Source of the DNA: Plectrocnemia conspersa
Taxonomy: Eukaryota > Arthropoda > Insecta > Trichoptera > Polycentropodidae
Reading direction: 5' to 3'
Length of the DNA stretch: 64,000 bases
Assembly (NCBI GenBank): GCA_009617715.1
Contig: VTFK01000071.1
Coordinates: 682,001-746,000, forward strand
Shown: positions 48,621 through 60,850 of the stretch, in pieces
How positions within the stretch are numbered: position 1 is the stretch's first letter
Layout: each line of letters starts with the position of its first letter
The notes under the pieces: generated by a model
What the model saw: only the letters and a program-made list of their open reading frames with translations
Database searches by the model: none
What the model was told of the DNA's origin: nothing
Program-made: the position numbers and the translations under genes

Positions 48621-49095
48621 GTTTCCTGTTCAAATCAAATCAATCATTTTACTTGTGAGGCAAAATTGTCACTCTTTTTACTTACTTTTCACCCTGCTTC
48701 ACATGATTCGATACAATTGAAAAGACATACAGTATGAAAGCACAGAGCCAACTAGGTGCTTGTTAGGGATTCTGATTCTCAACACTTTTTAGGTGCAGAA
48801 AATCGATACTCTCACTTTTATATTAATTTAATAAAAATAACTACAGATAAAAAAGTAATGAAAAAGCAAAAAATAAACACAATAGCTAAATACATACTTC
48901 TGCCAGAATTTATCGACTAGCAGTACAATAATTATTCACTTTGTTTTTTATTTGCAATTTTTTACTCTCATAAGTCTGTCTGTCATAACAACTTATTTAA
49001 ACAATAGCGACGTGACAGTTGCACATGTCATTCTAACTTTCATTTCTAGGTCAACTGTGGCATTATCAACTTTTAAATTTTATGGTAAAAGTTTG

Positions 49096-49186
49096 CAGCC
49101 GAGTTGAACAGCGACGTGCTCAAGATCGATTACGTGCTACTGCAATACAAAAAACAATATCATAAACAGTTAAGTAATAAAATAAA
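49096..49186 (+). CDS. Possible exon, unknown protein
   Basis: After AAAGTTTGCAG, the frame AAELNSDVLKIDYVLLQYKK runs in balanced codons to TAG at about 49189. A second frame over the same bases (MVKVCSRVEQRRAQDRLRAT) is also open and starts at a real ATG. Composition is coding-like, but the two frames conflict and neither matches a family I know. Promoter-like TGACAG/TGTCAT words lie just upstream (48980-49030), so this may instead be a 5' region. Confidence 0.2.
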
Positions 49187-49380
49187 TTAGTCAGTCCAGG
49201 ATAAATAAAATTAATTTGAATGAATAAAGAATATATTCAGGACAAAGATATAAATATATAGATATATTGTATTTTTTTTTAAAGGTACGCAATTTTTTCT
49301 AAAGTTGTTTGTATATTGTATTTAGCAATGTATACGATTAAGTTTCTTATTTTAATATCGCTAAAAATTATATGTTACAG

Positions 49381-49512
49381 TCAATTTGTATTACCAGTAA
49401 AAATTTATTTTCACAGGCATTTTAGTGAAATCATATTGTAATACATTTCACCAATAAATATATATTTTTGACTAGTTAAAATACAATTTCCCTGATATGT
49501 GCTAGTGAAAGT
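49381..49512. repeat. Palindromic dispersed repeat, copy 3
   Basis: Diverged version of the 20734-20965 motif: TATTACCAGTAAAAATTTATTTTC, then TACATTTCACCAATAAATAT and GACTAGTTAAAATACAATTT. A further weak echo lies at 49600-49650 (ACCGGTGAAATTATATTTTT). Confidence 0.5.
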
Positions 49513-50029
49513 ATATGTTGCTCTAAAGTGCCATTTGACACACCTAAAACATTAATTTGCGTGTTTTCCAAAGAAAAATGAATAAGTTAATTTATGAACG
49601 CCACCAGCGAATTTTATTTCAAATAATATGAACCGGTGAAATTATATTTTTTTAATACACACAGGTTCCTTCTATACGGTATTATACAATTAAATATTTT
49701 AATAAATAATAATAAAAATGCTACATATTTAAAATAGATGAGCACCATCTAAAAAAATTTTTTTCAGCTCCTCCTAACTATCTCCAAAAACATCCTAGTG
49801 CTTGGCAAGTTCGTTGAAAATCTTTACATCCGAGTTTCTATACAGCTTTGTCGTTTTTGTACAATGTAATTATTATTATTTTAAAGAGTACACAAAATAT
49901 AGTTGACCTTTTAAAAAACGAAATGTCACATGTTTATTTTATAGTGCAATACATACATTTTTAGTTTGTTACTTATTCAAATGAAACGTTAGTCCCAACT
50001 CGCTGTACATTAATATTCACCACGTAAAA

Positions 50030-50460
50030 TTAATTATGAAATCTTCGGGTTGCTCGCTAATGTAGTTTTTCACGAAAAGCGGACCCTGAAGTAGCTTTTG
50101 AATTATTTTGCATAAACGCAAAAGTATTTTGTATACAACAATAACAATAACACAGCAAAGCTATCTTTCGAACTTACAGGGAACTGCGAGAATTTTTGCT
50201 TCAAGATTGCCGCACAAGTTTCAAGTTTTAATTTTTATTTTTCGCATTTTAAACAGAGACTCTTTGTTTGGTTTCGTAAAATGAAACCAAACGTTAAGAT
50301 TTATTACAACGTTATATAACATTGCTCATTTAGGGCACGATATCGATTTAGCAATAACCATTTATAAAGTTTTTCACAACGAGGCTCAACTTGGTCGTTA
50401 ATAAATTGCCGTATTCAAAATAATTGATATTCTATATTGTAACACATAATTAATGGTTAC
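50030..50460. other. CpG-bearing block with a perfect hairpin
   Basis: GTTTGGTTTC (50266-50275), loop GTAAAAT, GAAACCAAAC (50283-50292). The surrounding 400 bases are GC-richer than the flanks. No coding frame. Confidence 0.5.
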
Positions 50461-51479
50461 TAGTGCCGTTAAAAAGCTCGCAGAAAATCGATTAGTGCCA
50501 TTCGGCAAAATACCGTTGAGGTAAATTAAAAAACTAATAATGAATCACTTTTATGTGAGCATTTATATGTAATAAAATACAAATGGAGAAATAAAACCAT
50601 TTAATATATTATTGCGCAATAAAAAAGCTACTATCGGTGATTTTATATCATATATGATATACACAATAACTGGTTAATGTGTTATAAATAATCAAAATGT
50701 GATTATTTTTTTTATATTAAGCCTATCCTTACGAAACCTATTATTATAATGTCGTCAATACTGTATTATAGTTATTTATGGATATCTGCCCTTTGTCCTT
50801 TATCCCAGTTTTGAGCGATTTATGAGACGTGTTTTTATTGTGAGTTTTACCCCAAATGGGTTCGAAAACATTCATCAAACTTACGCACTATTTCTGTCAT
50901 ACCTAAATTATATTTTTAGTACTAAAATACAGTTTTATTATTCAAATTTTTTTTATAAATCAGCTAATACACTTGACTTAAACAGCTCCACTTATTTGGA
51001 TTCACTGCAGTAAATTAAAGAGCGGCTTCTAAATCATTTGACATTTGATTGTCTTCACAGAAATATTAAATTAAATTCATACAATTAAATTGAATAGTTA
51101 AAAATAAAATTAATGATATATACCAATTATCAATTAAAAATAAGGATCTAATTAAAATTGGTAATAAACATGAAAAAAAATAAAAAAATATATTTATATA
51201 TATATTATTTTTTTATCAATATTGGCTTATGGATGCCATCTCTATCTTACTTGTATGTGAGCGTCTGACGTTTCGAAGAGTCTGCCATTATTCATCCTCG
51301 GAGACTAACTGATATGATATACATTTTTAGTAAATCGTTTATTTTCAAATTTTATCAACATCAAAATTCTGAAAATTGCAGAACGCATGTGCTAACTATA
51401 GTTATCGTTTAGGTAAACAATATAAATTTCATTCAAAACACAGCATAAATTATCGAAATCCTAAAACACTATTTAAACA
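50461..51479. other. AT-rich noncoding stretch
   Basis: A 63-codon frame at 50822-51013 begins with an ATG but is low in information content. It is not supported as a gene. Confidence 0.5.
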
Positions 51480-52060
51480 GTTCACAAATCCCGGCTTTTG
51501 TTCATCGTCCCGAATACGAAAGCGGTCTTAGCGTCGCCGAAACGACAATATTTTCACATCAAACATTCCTTTCGCATTGCCCTGATCCCTTTTTAATTAA
51601 TACCTTAAAATCCAACGATTAAACCCCGTCACGTTCCGAATTGACTCTGGGGTTTGCTACGTATCTATGTACATATATGTACATATATTTTTTCCACTAG
51701 ACCAAAATTAATATTCAGACCTAGCCTCGTATAAGGATTATGACATGTACATGACCGGTCAGCGCAGTACTCTTAAAACTTTCATTACAATCAGACAAAA
51801 TTAAAGTCGGTCTTCCGCCCCTTTTTACTACCATTAGCGGTTGGCTGCCACAGACGGGACTTAATATTTCACCAGTGTATTAATAAGGCTGTCGAGGATA
51901 GAGACACTTGATCCCTTAATCGCATATATTAATCTTGGCTCGCTCAACAACGCGTATCCAATTTTAATCATTGTCTATATTATTAAGACGCGACATTGAA
52001 GAAGACTTAATGCCGCAAGACGCACTTTTATAACAAGACTAATCCATGTTTGTAATGAAC
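51480..52060. other. CpG-bearing GC block
   Basis: About 550 bases of mixed composition (GCGGTCTTAGCGTCGCCGAA, GGGGTTTGCTACG) with no credible frame. One of the strongest noncoding-element candidates in the window by composition. Confidence 0.4.
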
Positions 52061-53297
52061 GATTGAGGTTATGACGTAATTAATTAACTAATGTACTACA
52101 TTCATCGTATATTTTAATATGCCAGAAGATTAATGTAGAATTCCAGAACATGTGTTATTATTTAATACAAAATTCTCAACATAGTAGTATTTATAATTTA
52201 TCTTCGACAGACTTATTATTTACACAAGTAAAATATTATATACATAGACAATAAAAACTTAACATAGAAATTTAATTTAATTAAAGGCACTCCAAATTGC
52301 AGCATCTACAATTATGCCTAAGATTGACGAACTATTGTAGTTAATAATGATCTGATGTGTGAAGAGAAAATTGATTAATTCTGTACAACGACGGCTAAAA
52401 ATATTGTTTGTTTACAAAACTATTATGGTTGATGTCGCCTTTTGTCCGTGAGTATGAGATAATTTTAATAAATAAATTTGCGTTTCGTAAAAACACGTGA
52501 CACAACAAAAATGTCAAAGGATTAACAGAAAAGTGCCGATCATTGTTAACTCTCGCGGATCGTAAACTTAAAAGCATCATAAAATTGTATAATCTGCTAT
52601 TTATAAATCACAAATTCTACATTGCTCTGTATGTAAATTCTACTATATATTTCTATATATCACTATAATTTTTTTTTTTATTTTTGAAATGTTTTTGTTA
52701 CATTTTTTTTTGTTACATTGCTATCGAACATTTTTAAGCTCGCCGAAGTATGCCAATACACTGCAATTTCCCGATAATAACCGTTATTGCAACGCAGGTA
52801 GGAACAAAAACAACACACAATCGTATTTTCGTACGACGTATATGACTTTCTTCTTGTGACTCGGCTCTAGCACGTGTGAATGTATGTGTGTAAAAATTGA
52901 AAGCTTTGGCGCTCATTGCTTTATAATATGAAGTACGTTTTTTATTAGCGTTCTTCTACTGGACCAGATTTTACTCCTAAGAGGTCATTATCCTTGGATT
53001 CTTTTGAATAAATTACTGACTCAATAACACATGATAGATATTTGGTATAAATTATCTGCTATTAAATAATACAATAGATAATATGAAACTTTAAGCACCT
53101 AACCTCACAACACAAGCTCATATTTTTTCCTTAAGCCTTAACTTATTATGTGTTTATTTTTACCACCATCATATGTGACACATTTTAGTGGGTATCACTT
53201 TAGAATATACTTTATTAAAGTTTTATCGACTTCAATTATAATATCCCATTAAAAAATAATAAAAAGGAGGGTCCGGTGTGTGCACACTTGCTTGCTT
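52061..53297. other. Noncoding
   Basis: Mostly AT-rich; a small GC-richer patch lies at 52735-52920. No supported gene. Confidence 0.5.
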
Positions 53298-53331
53298 CGG
53301 TACCTCATGACAGTAAGGTACCGACAGCTAG
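53298..53331 (+). mobile_element. Helitron-type 3' terminus
   Basis: Hairpin CGGTACCT (53298-53305) / AGGTACCG (53316-53323), then ACAG and CTAG (53328-53331), followed by T. A GC-rich hairpin a few bases before CTRR and insertion before T are the canonical Helitron 3' end. A homologous terminus is at 60813-60850. The 5' TC end is not identified, so the element's length is unknown. Confidence 0.65.
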
Positions 53332-54539
53332 TATCAATAATTATAATACACTATTTTAAAATAATAAAACTAGTTATAAGAATAAATACTATTTACAAGA
53401 ATAAATCATAACATTATTTCTTTTGTCATTGCATTCTAACATGATATTTTTTTAGGTAGTGGTCCCAACATCAGGAACTGGCACAAGATCTACCCTAAAT
53501 AAGTAAAATATAAATAATAGGTAAGAAGCTTAAATATTGTGATTAAATACATTTCACAGCAGTGGATTTATTTAAAAAAATATTGGACTGCAAAGGTTAA
53601 ACTATCAAAGGGTAAGGATAACCGCAACCGAAATGTAATGCTGCATAAGTACTCTACACGTCACTTAGAAGGAAAATAGTAGCAATGTAACAACGTACAT
53701 TTATGATTTCAAGATAAAAAAATTTTGTAGATAAACAGGCAAGTTATAAATGTAACAGAGGATTGGAAATTTTAGAAAAGAATCACAGCAAGGTAGAATT
53801 ATTTAATATGAGGCTTGTACTAACATAATATATCATTATAAAATAATGTAATTTATGTGTGTACACGAGATTATTCGAGGACAAAGATAATGAGAAACTT
53901 TCGTTGCTTCAGGTTACAAACGAAGAGTGCGCGTTTACGCATGAAAAGTGTCAAAAGTGTTCAAGTTTAATTTCGCCATGAGAGAAAATATTTACTTCTT
54001 ATCTTTAAGACTTTGTCGCGTTTACGAATTTTACAATACATAGAATATCATTTTCTTGATTTTTAGATAATAAATTTTAATCTCTTATATTTTCTTAATC
54101 TTAGAACTCGAAATATAAATTTTACACCTAACAAAGATAAACTTAATCTTTGATTATCGATCGAAATAATAATTATGTAATAATCAGTAATTTTGATCTT
54201 ACAGACACGATAGAAATTAAAAAACACTAAGTATCGTATGGGATTTTAACCAGGTCAGCAACTTACACCACTCGTCTATTGTGCTAGTTTTAAAGCTTGA
54301 CAGAGACCAAAGCCTTGTAAAAGATAATTTTTAATATTTTATTTATGCAAAATAAACAATACATACAAAAGTAATGAGACAGCGAATATTTTCAATATTA
54401 AGTTAAATTTATTTTCCTTGTACTAAAAAACTGCAAAATTGCCGTGCTGTATTTTTTGTGCTTACCAAGTTCTGAACGTTACAACGTGAAAAAAATAATG
54501 GCAAAAAATCTCTAATGACGATTGAGACAATTGAATTTT
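53332..54539. other. Noncoding
   Basis: At 53454 an acceptor (ATTTTTTTAG) is followed by a short frame SGPNIRNWHKIYPK to TAA. It could be a tiny terminal exon but is too short to support. The rest is AT-rich. Confidence 0.4.
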
Positions 54540-54860
54540 TGCCGGATATTAGAACCTTCACAAATGAAGGTTCGGCGCCGCAATTTGTAAGGGTCCCTGT
54601 ACAAATGAACCAGCAGGACAGTACATAAAGTGCGGCAGGAACCCCGAGGGCCCTTCCGTTATTAATCCTCCCTACGGGGGTCCGAGGAGACCCCAGACGA
54701 CGCGCACACACTCCAAATGATTTTCGCCTTTGTTTTACAGTTTCACTCTTCGCCGGGCCGAAGCGCTTAATCCTTATAATCCTCTGGCGGCTCCCGGGAC
54801 AAACGAGCACGATTTTTCAGACCTTCCGGGGTTCGGATCCTAATCGCGAGGGCAATGTGC
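54540..54860. other. GC-rich CpG island
   Basis: The most GC-rich 300 bases of the window (GAACCCCGAGGGCCCTTCCG, CTCCCTACGGGGGTCCGAGG, GCCGGGCCGAAGCGC, GCTCCCGGGAC). It includes hairpin AACCTTCACAAATGAAGGTT (54551-54570). A minus-strand frame of 133 codons spans it, but its Arg/Pro-rich N-half and random C-half match no family. Could be an alternative promoter or 5' exon, or a conserved noncoding element. Confidence 0.45.
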
Positions 54861-56074
54861 GAATTAATACACTAATTTTCGAAGGAGTTTATGTTTAATA
54901 GGCCAACATAGAAATTCAAATTATATTTTTTTCTGATTTTTATCTTTTCTACTGGCATATATGTATATATTTATATTATAAAATTATATTTTTTGTAATA
55001 TGTTGTACATTAAATTCATGCGGTTTTGCGTTTATTTTATATTTTTATTGTTTTTTTGCTTTATGTTTAATAAAACCGTTGATCTATTGACATAAGCTAT
55101 TTTTTTCTATTTTGCATACCATTATCATTGTTAAGCGTAGTACCACATAAATCGTTTCAAATTAAATGCAAAGGTTTAACATTTTAAAGAGCAATATCCA
55201 AGGTAAACGGGGGATGCTAAATCACATAATATTAGCAGTGTTGCGGGCAAACCTTGTCATACTGTAAAATCATCTCAGTTATCAAAGTTGTTTGTTTTAA
55301 ACTTTGCTGTTTTTGTGCGGTTCTTATCAAGTCGTATTGACAAACAATCTTCTCTGAATTTTTTATATAATGTGTATAAAAACAAAAAGAACATTTTTTA
55401 AAAAATGATATATAATCATTTCATCATATGAAAGATTGCTTCAAAGAGTATTATACGGTGAACAAATATAACCAAATATTGAGTATGTAAAAATGTATGT
55501 AATTTTAATGTTAATACATAAATATTTTTAGTGTTTCATATATAAAAGTAGTAATAAAAATAATAAATTCCGTGCGATTCAAAATATAATAAAAACTATT
55601 GGCATTGTATAAATTACAATATTTTCTTTATCGTATCTCGTTTGCTGGCGTTTCGACCACCGATGTTGGGGTTATCAACTTTGAGTTAAAATCAATGTCA
55701 AGTATTATATAAGATATATATTTACTGTTTCTAATAGCATTTAAAAAGTACTCAATTGGCAAAAGTGGCTTTGAAAAAATTCGGGAAATGCCAAGTTTTA
55801 TCTAGTAGACAATAAACATCAGATGTCATGACAGTAGCAAAATTAGTGTGTATATATATATATAGATCATTTAAAAAGAATAAAAAATATTTGAAACATT
55901 TTTTTACGAGCCGTGAGGCTTGCAAGCTGTAAATTTTTACAACTGGTTGGTCGGCGAGTGATTAATTACTTGCCGGTTGACTCAAATAAACAATGTAATT
56001 CAACCATTCACTTGCGCACCAATCATAGCATTATAGCAATCATTGCATTGAAATAATTGTCAAATTAAGCTATA
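54861..56074. other. AT-rich noncoding stretch
   Basis: A TA microsatellite lies at about 55850-55864. No gene supported. Confidence 0.5.
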
Positions 56075-56136
56075 AATGCTTACAAATCTATAACATGCTA
56101 TAAAAAATGCTTACAAATCTATAACATGCTATAAAA
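56075..56136. repeat. Perfect two-copy 31-bp tandem
   Basis: The unit beginning AATGCTTACAAATCTATAAC occurs twice without mismatch. A recent local duplication. Confidence 0.85.
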
Positions 56137-56984
56137 AATATCAATTGTCATAGTTTTTTATAAAGACAAAAAAATTCATTTAATAAATAAAAAAAATACT
56201 TAGCACTGATTTTCATGAAAAAATCTGTTTTCGGATTTAAAAAATATATAATCAGAATGTAAAATATACAGCCATACTAATTAATAAATTACTATTACAC
56301 TACTTAATAAATATTCATGTAATTAAAAATATTTTAATATGATATCAAAGTAAAAGTAAATCAGCAATATTTAAAAAAACGCATCCTTGTTGAATAAAAC
56401 GATGGAAACTATTAAAAATATCGTGTAATAAATATATTATCTTATCTTTGTGGCAAAAAAATATTATTAATGGTATTTTTGCCGAATTGAAACATAACTT
56501 AAAACATTTAATTATAAGCCTTTTTGGGGCCAGTTAAGCGCATGAAATCTTGTTAAGGCGTTATGGTCTTTCTGTGCCTAACAAAATTTGTGAAAAACAT
56601 TTTGATCTTGTTTTTAGTATTGCAGTTTTATGGTGATTATTCATTTTCTTAATCGTTTTTTATCTATAATAAATATGTGTAGTAATACAAAGTTCTACAT
56701 ATTCGCCTCATATTTTTATATAAAAACTTTACTTCTAAATTTGGTATATGAGAATTGAAGTACTGCGTCAATATCACCCCAAATAGTTATTATCACTAAA
56801 GCTGCCGTCTTGCTTCCATACTTTGTGTAATGTATGCAACTTTATAGGCAGAGGGTAACATTGTGTAAGTTTTTATTAAAAATATCCACGTTAACGGCGC
56901 GGGCGCGTGTGTAAAACGCTTTTCGGATAACAAAATGAAACCGCGGATGATCGCCAATCAAGAATTTACATAGGAGTTATTTTT
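56137..56984. other. Noncoding; CpG patch at 56870-56960
   Basis: The patch GTTAACGGCGCGGGCGCGTG is followed by AAACCGCGGATGATCGCC. It lies just upstream of the small ORF below and could be a promoter-type region. Confidence 0.35.
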
Positions 56985-57158
56985 ATGAAAATTTCAACAT
57001 ATCACACACCTACGTATAATACAAGAGCTAAAGCCGTAACCGTTGCGCCAAAGTGCCAAATTTATGCGGATACTAAATTATGCGAACCATTTTACTATAT
57101 CATACAGAAAGAACGAATCGATCGATATACCCGTATATGGAATAACTTAAAAAAATAG
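56985..57158 (+). CDS. Candidate 57-residue ORF (unknown)
   Basis: ATG in TTTTTATGAAA context, 57 codons to TAG. The product starts MKISTYHTPTYNTRAKAVTV and ends IDRYTRIWNNLKK. It is basic and hydrophilic with two cysteines and no signal peptide or membrane segment. Codon choice (GCC GTA ACC GTT GCG CCA AAG TGC) is less AT-driven than the surroundings, and a CpG patch precedes it. No homologue comes to mind. It could equally be an open frame across a conserved noncoding block. Confidence 0.2.
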   Translation: MKISTYHTPTYNTRAKAVTVAPKCQIYADTKLCEPFYYIIQKERIDRYTRIWNNLKK

Positions 57159-59559
57159 ATATGGATAAGAATGAGAGAGATACATTTTGACCAGTTTTGA
57201 CTGTGCATATTTTATATACTATATAGATTATATTCAATTTCTTTGATTTTAAAATATTGTATATCAAAATAGTATTTTTAGCATTAATGATCTTCAGGAT
57301 GACACTATCAAAGTCCAGATAAAATTAACCTTTCCACGTCGATGATCGGATTTGTTCCAGTTAAGTTGAGTCGCCAAGAGTTATCTCGAGTTTTAAAACG
57401 ACTTGAAGATTTTACAACGCAGAGCCATTAACGATTCATCACGTATCTAAATATAATTTTACTTAACAAATTAAAATGTTTTGAATATCAAATGTATGGT
57501 AAGCGTTAGTATCGCACACAACATATAAATCAGCTGTCAAAATATGCAAACTTGCTGTAGGGTTATTGATTAAATTGTTAATGTTTGTGGCGAAGCAAGC
57601 TTTGCACAAGACAGACCCTTTGCTAAACTTTGTTGAACGATTATCCAATTCCGAGTAATTTTGCAAAACACGTGTATAAACTGTTTATTAGTTACCAGAC
57701 TTGTTGCTTTACTCCGAATTCATTCGAGTAACTGAGCTGGTTATTTGACACTGATATTTAGAGCCTGGATTACTTCAGTCTAATAAATATAATCCAAGAC
57801 TCATTTCTTGTTATATTGTATATGTAACATTCGAGAGATAGTGTTCTTGGCTAATAATTTCTCATTACTAATAAGTTTGAGTGCTTTCGTGTCCCTCAAG
57901 AGGCACTTTTTGTCGATAATTAATTTAATTTACTGTCAATAGTGAGCCGGATCCGTTGGCTAAGTAGTTGTTCGACGGAACCGCAGCTTCTTAGAGGTAT
58001 ATCCCTTGGGAAATCTTCAACAAGCATTATAAAGTCAATCAAAGTTGTTCTTTGCGGAAGGCTAGCGTAACCAACCCTCAGCAAAAGGTCGATAAAACAC
58101 GACGTAAACATTGTTAAAATTTTCATTATCATCCGAGCCATAAAATTTGTATAAATAATGGGTTTACTTTGGGTCGAACCGCTTCGCTTACTGCATTATA
58201 AAATATACATTGACGCATTATTTTATACATATACCGATAAATGTTAGGTACGCGTGCGACCTAATTTAGTAATTTCAATTATAAATAATAATTTTAATAT
58301 CCAGATGCTTCACGTTGATTTGATGATTCTGAAGTTCGACTATCAACTGCGAGTATCTGGATGAGAACAAATCAATACATATTATTATCAAATGAAATCA
58401 GACTTTCGTGAGCATTCATAACCTATCTGTCTTTAAAGGAGAATCAGTACAAATCGAGGAAAATTTTAAATGCTTCGCGTAAAGCGAAAAATATATCATA
58501 TAAGATTGAAAATTAATATTTCAATATGTTTTTAATCATTTTTTTATAATTTCAATATCATTTCAAAAAGAATGGAAAAAGAATAAAAAATAATTTTTTA
58601 TATTCTAGATCTTTTTATTAACCTTTTTACAAGTATATATTTTATACTTAAATTTAACGGATATATAATAATTTGAGAATTTAATTCTTAAAAATTTTTT
58701 TTTTTTTGCTTTGTAATATTTCTATAAAAGCCTAATTTTTAGAAAAATATTTTTTCAAATTTGTTTTCAATGGCAAATATATGAGATGCTATAGATATTT
58801 AAATTAACGATTTTTGTGAGCAAAATAGCAAAAGACTAAAAACCAACAAATAGCCTGCAATTGAACTACAAGACTGCAAATCTGATGACACTAAACCACT
58901 AAAAACATTTCTATAATTTTACATATCAAACGGACTTGAACCACTAGACAATACAAATTAATTAAGACTCCACTGCAATTTTTTGATTATAAATTAGTTG
59001 TAGTAATAATTAAAATAATATTTTTACTTACACACTGATTAAAGACCAATATTTAATTTTTTTTAAAGTCCCTTTACCAAAGCATAATGTACTGTCTTTT
59101 ATTTGCTAGTTATTAATAATAAAAGTGAATTTAATATTATATCATAATACAGCAACTGTATATTCTTTTTTAAATCGGATATGAAATTGTAGTCGCTCAA
59201 ATATTATGTCTAGTATCTAAACTCCTGCATTAACCAATATGATTCAGAATTATCAATATATATTATCAGCTTGATTTACTGCCGCTGGCCATAGCAATCT
59301 TAATCAGTATTCACAAATACCCATTCTTAATATATCTCAAAACACATCAAATGATAAAATTATTTAATCTATTTTATATTTATTTAAGTGCAAACAAATT
59401 ACAATGATTGATTAACGAAAGAATGTAATTTTTAATCATTGTTAAATTATGGTTATGAAATTTAATTGTTAATCGATTATATTTTTATAACATTTCCTGC
59501 ACACATAATAAGAAACTTACTCAGCGCTATAAAATATTCAAAGCATCTGCTTTTAACAG
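57159..59559. other. Noncoding
   Basis: GC-richer segments occur at about 57300-57440 and 57920-58150. The latter carries a 73-codon minus frame with an ATG (MARMIMKILTMFTSCFIDLL) that might pass as a signal peptide, but no family fits and no splice context is visible. Downstream to 59559 the sequence is AT-rich. Confidence 0.4.
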
Positions 59560-59790
59560 AAGTCCCTCGGCATTTACTTCGGGTCTCAAAAATGAATTAA
59601 AAGCTTTCTCGCTCAAAGAGGGTAAGTCCAAAGTTCAAATGCAGTCGCGGGATCAACAAATAGTGCCTCCGCGGATAAAACCGGATCAGAACAGAAATAA
59701 ACGAGCCAAGGAATCGCCAAGGATTATTCCGGATTGGAAATTAGATGTGTAAATACAATGCGAGACGCCATGACTGAAATCGAAAGATAA
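59560..59790. other. CpG-bearing GC block
   Basis: Contains GTCGCGGGATC, CCTCCGCGGATAAAACCGG and ATCGCCAAGGATTATTCCGG. No open frame with splice sites. Candidate conserved noncoding element. Confidence 0.4.
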
Positions 59791-60812
59791 TATTACCCCA
59801 TAGTATTGCAATACTTTCTCCAAACAAAATACTTGTAGTTACATAAATATTTTTATTTTTGTATATTCATATTGTATCAACTAGCTTCATAAGCTTTTAA
59901 TTATTAATCATTTTTATTAAAAGGTAAATATATACTAAATAAAATATGTTTTGTTCAGAGGAAGATCAAATTTTAAGCTTGTCTAGATGTGCTGTGCCTA
60001 TTTAATTACATATCTTCTATTGTTTTTAAAAACAAAGTAATCAAACAAAAAAATTAAAATGATATTTTTGTTCACAGTGAATATTGGCTTTTTATAATTT
60101 TAATTCATATTAGTTAAAACCGGAGGGATTATTATCAGACATTTGTATTATTTTTATTGAAGCCTTTCAATTGGTACATAAGCTAATAATTATCAAATCC
60201 ATTAACTCTTCTAATATTTGTTCCTAGAATATTAACAATAATTTTGCTAAAATAACCGTGGTATATTTTATATAAAAAAAGAATTACAACCACAATCAAT
60301 AAAAAAAGCTTTGTTTATAGTGCATATGGTTTCAAATGCTTCAATATTTTGCATAATCCTGAACTAATACTGTGAAAGATAAATCTACTATGATTAAAAT
60401 TTTGTTCAAATTCAGCGAAGCTTAAAAATATATTCGTAAATGTAATCTAATTAACACGGAAAGTCCCGTATGTGACATTTCTCAATCTTTATTTTATTGC
60501 TTGAATTATATTACGATATTACGCAAAAATTTTTGGAACCTATCTACCGTGCAAATTAAAGTATTACTGTATATTATTTTAAAAAAAATTGAATTATTAG
60601 CTCAACGAACCTAACCAGTAAATATGCAAAAAAAAATGTATAAATACTTTAATAATTTAACGCATTTAAAACCGATAAAAAATATTTTAATAAAAGTTAT
60701 TAAATTTTAATAATTAAATACTAAAAATATATTTGAAAAAAATCAGAACGAATCAAAAGTAAAATTTAAATCCTAAAAAGTTGAGCGTCCGTTACTCACA
60801 CGCACTCGCAAA
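59791..60812. other. AT-rich noncoding stretch
   Basis: No gene. The last 30 bases (GAGCGTCCGTTACTCACACG) already belong to the Helitron-like repeat that follows. Confidence 0.5.
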
Positions 60813-60850
60813 CTGTCGGTACCTCACGATAGTGAGATACCGACAGCTAA
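60813..60850 (+). mobile_element. Helitron-type 3' terminus, second copy
   Basis: CTGTCGGTACCTCAC, loop GATA, GTGAGATACCGACAG: a 15-bp stem with one mismatch. CTAA follows immediately (60847-60850), then T. The sequence before it (GCGTCCG..ACTCACACGCACTCGC) also resembles the one before 53298. The 5' end is unknown. Confidence 0.7.

Noticed and set aside
53454..53504. Short exon SGPNIRNWHKIYPK after an AG acceptor
   Set aside because: Fourteen codons with no upstream partner. Acceptor-like T-runs plus AG are very common in this DNA.
54409..54810. 133-codon minus-strand ORF
   Set aside because: GC-rich island read in one frame. No domain, no splice sites; the N-half is arginine/proline noise and the C-half is AT-driven.
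57920..58141. 73-codon minus-strand ORF with a signal-peptide-like start
   Set aside because: Starts with ATG, but no family match, no splice context and no supporting signals. It lies in a GC-richer block where open frames are expected by chance.
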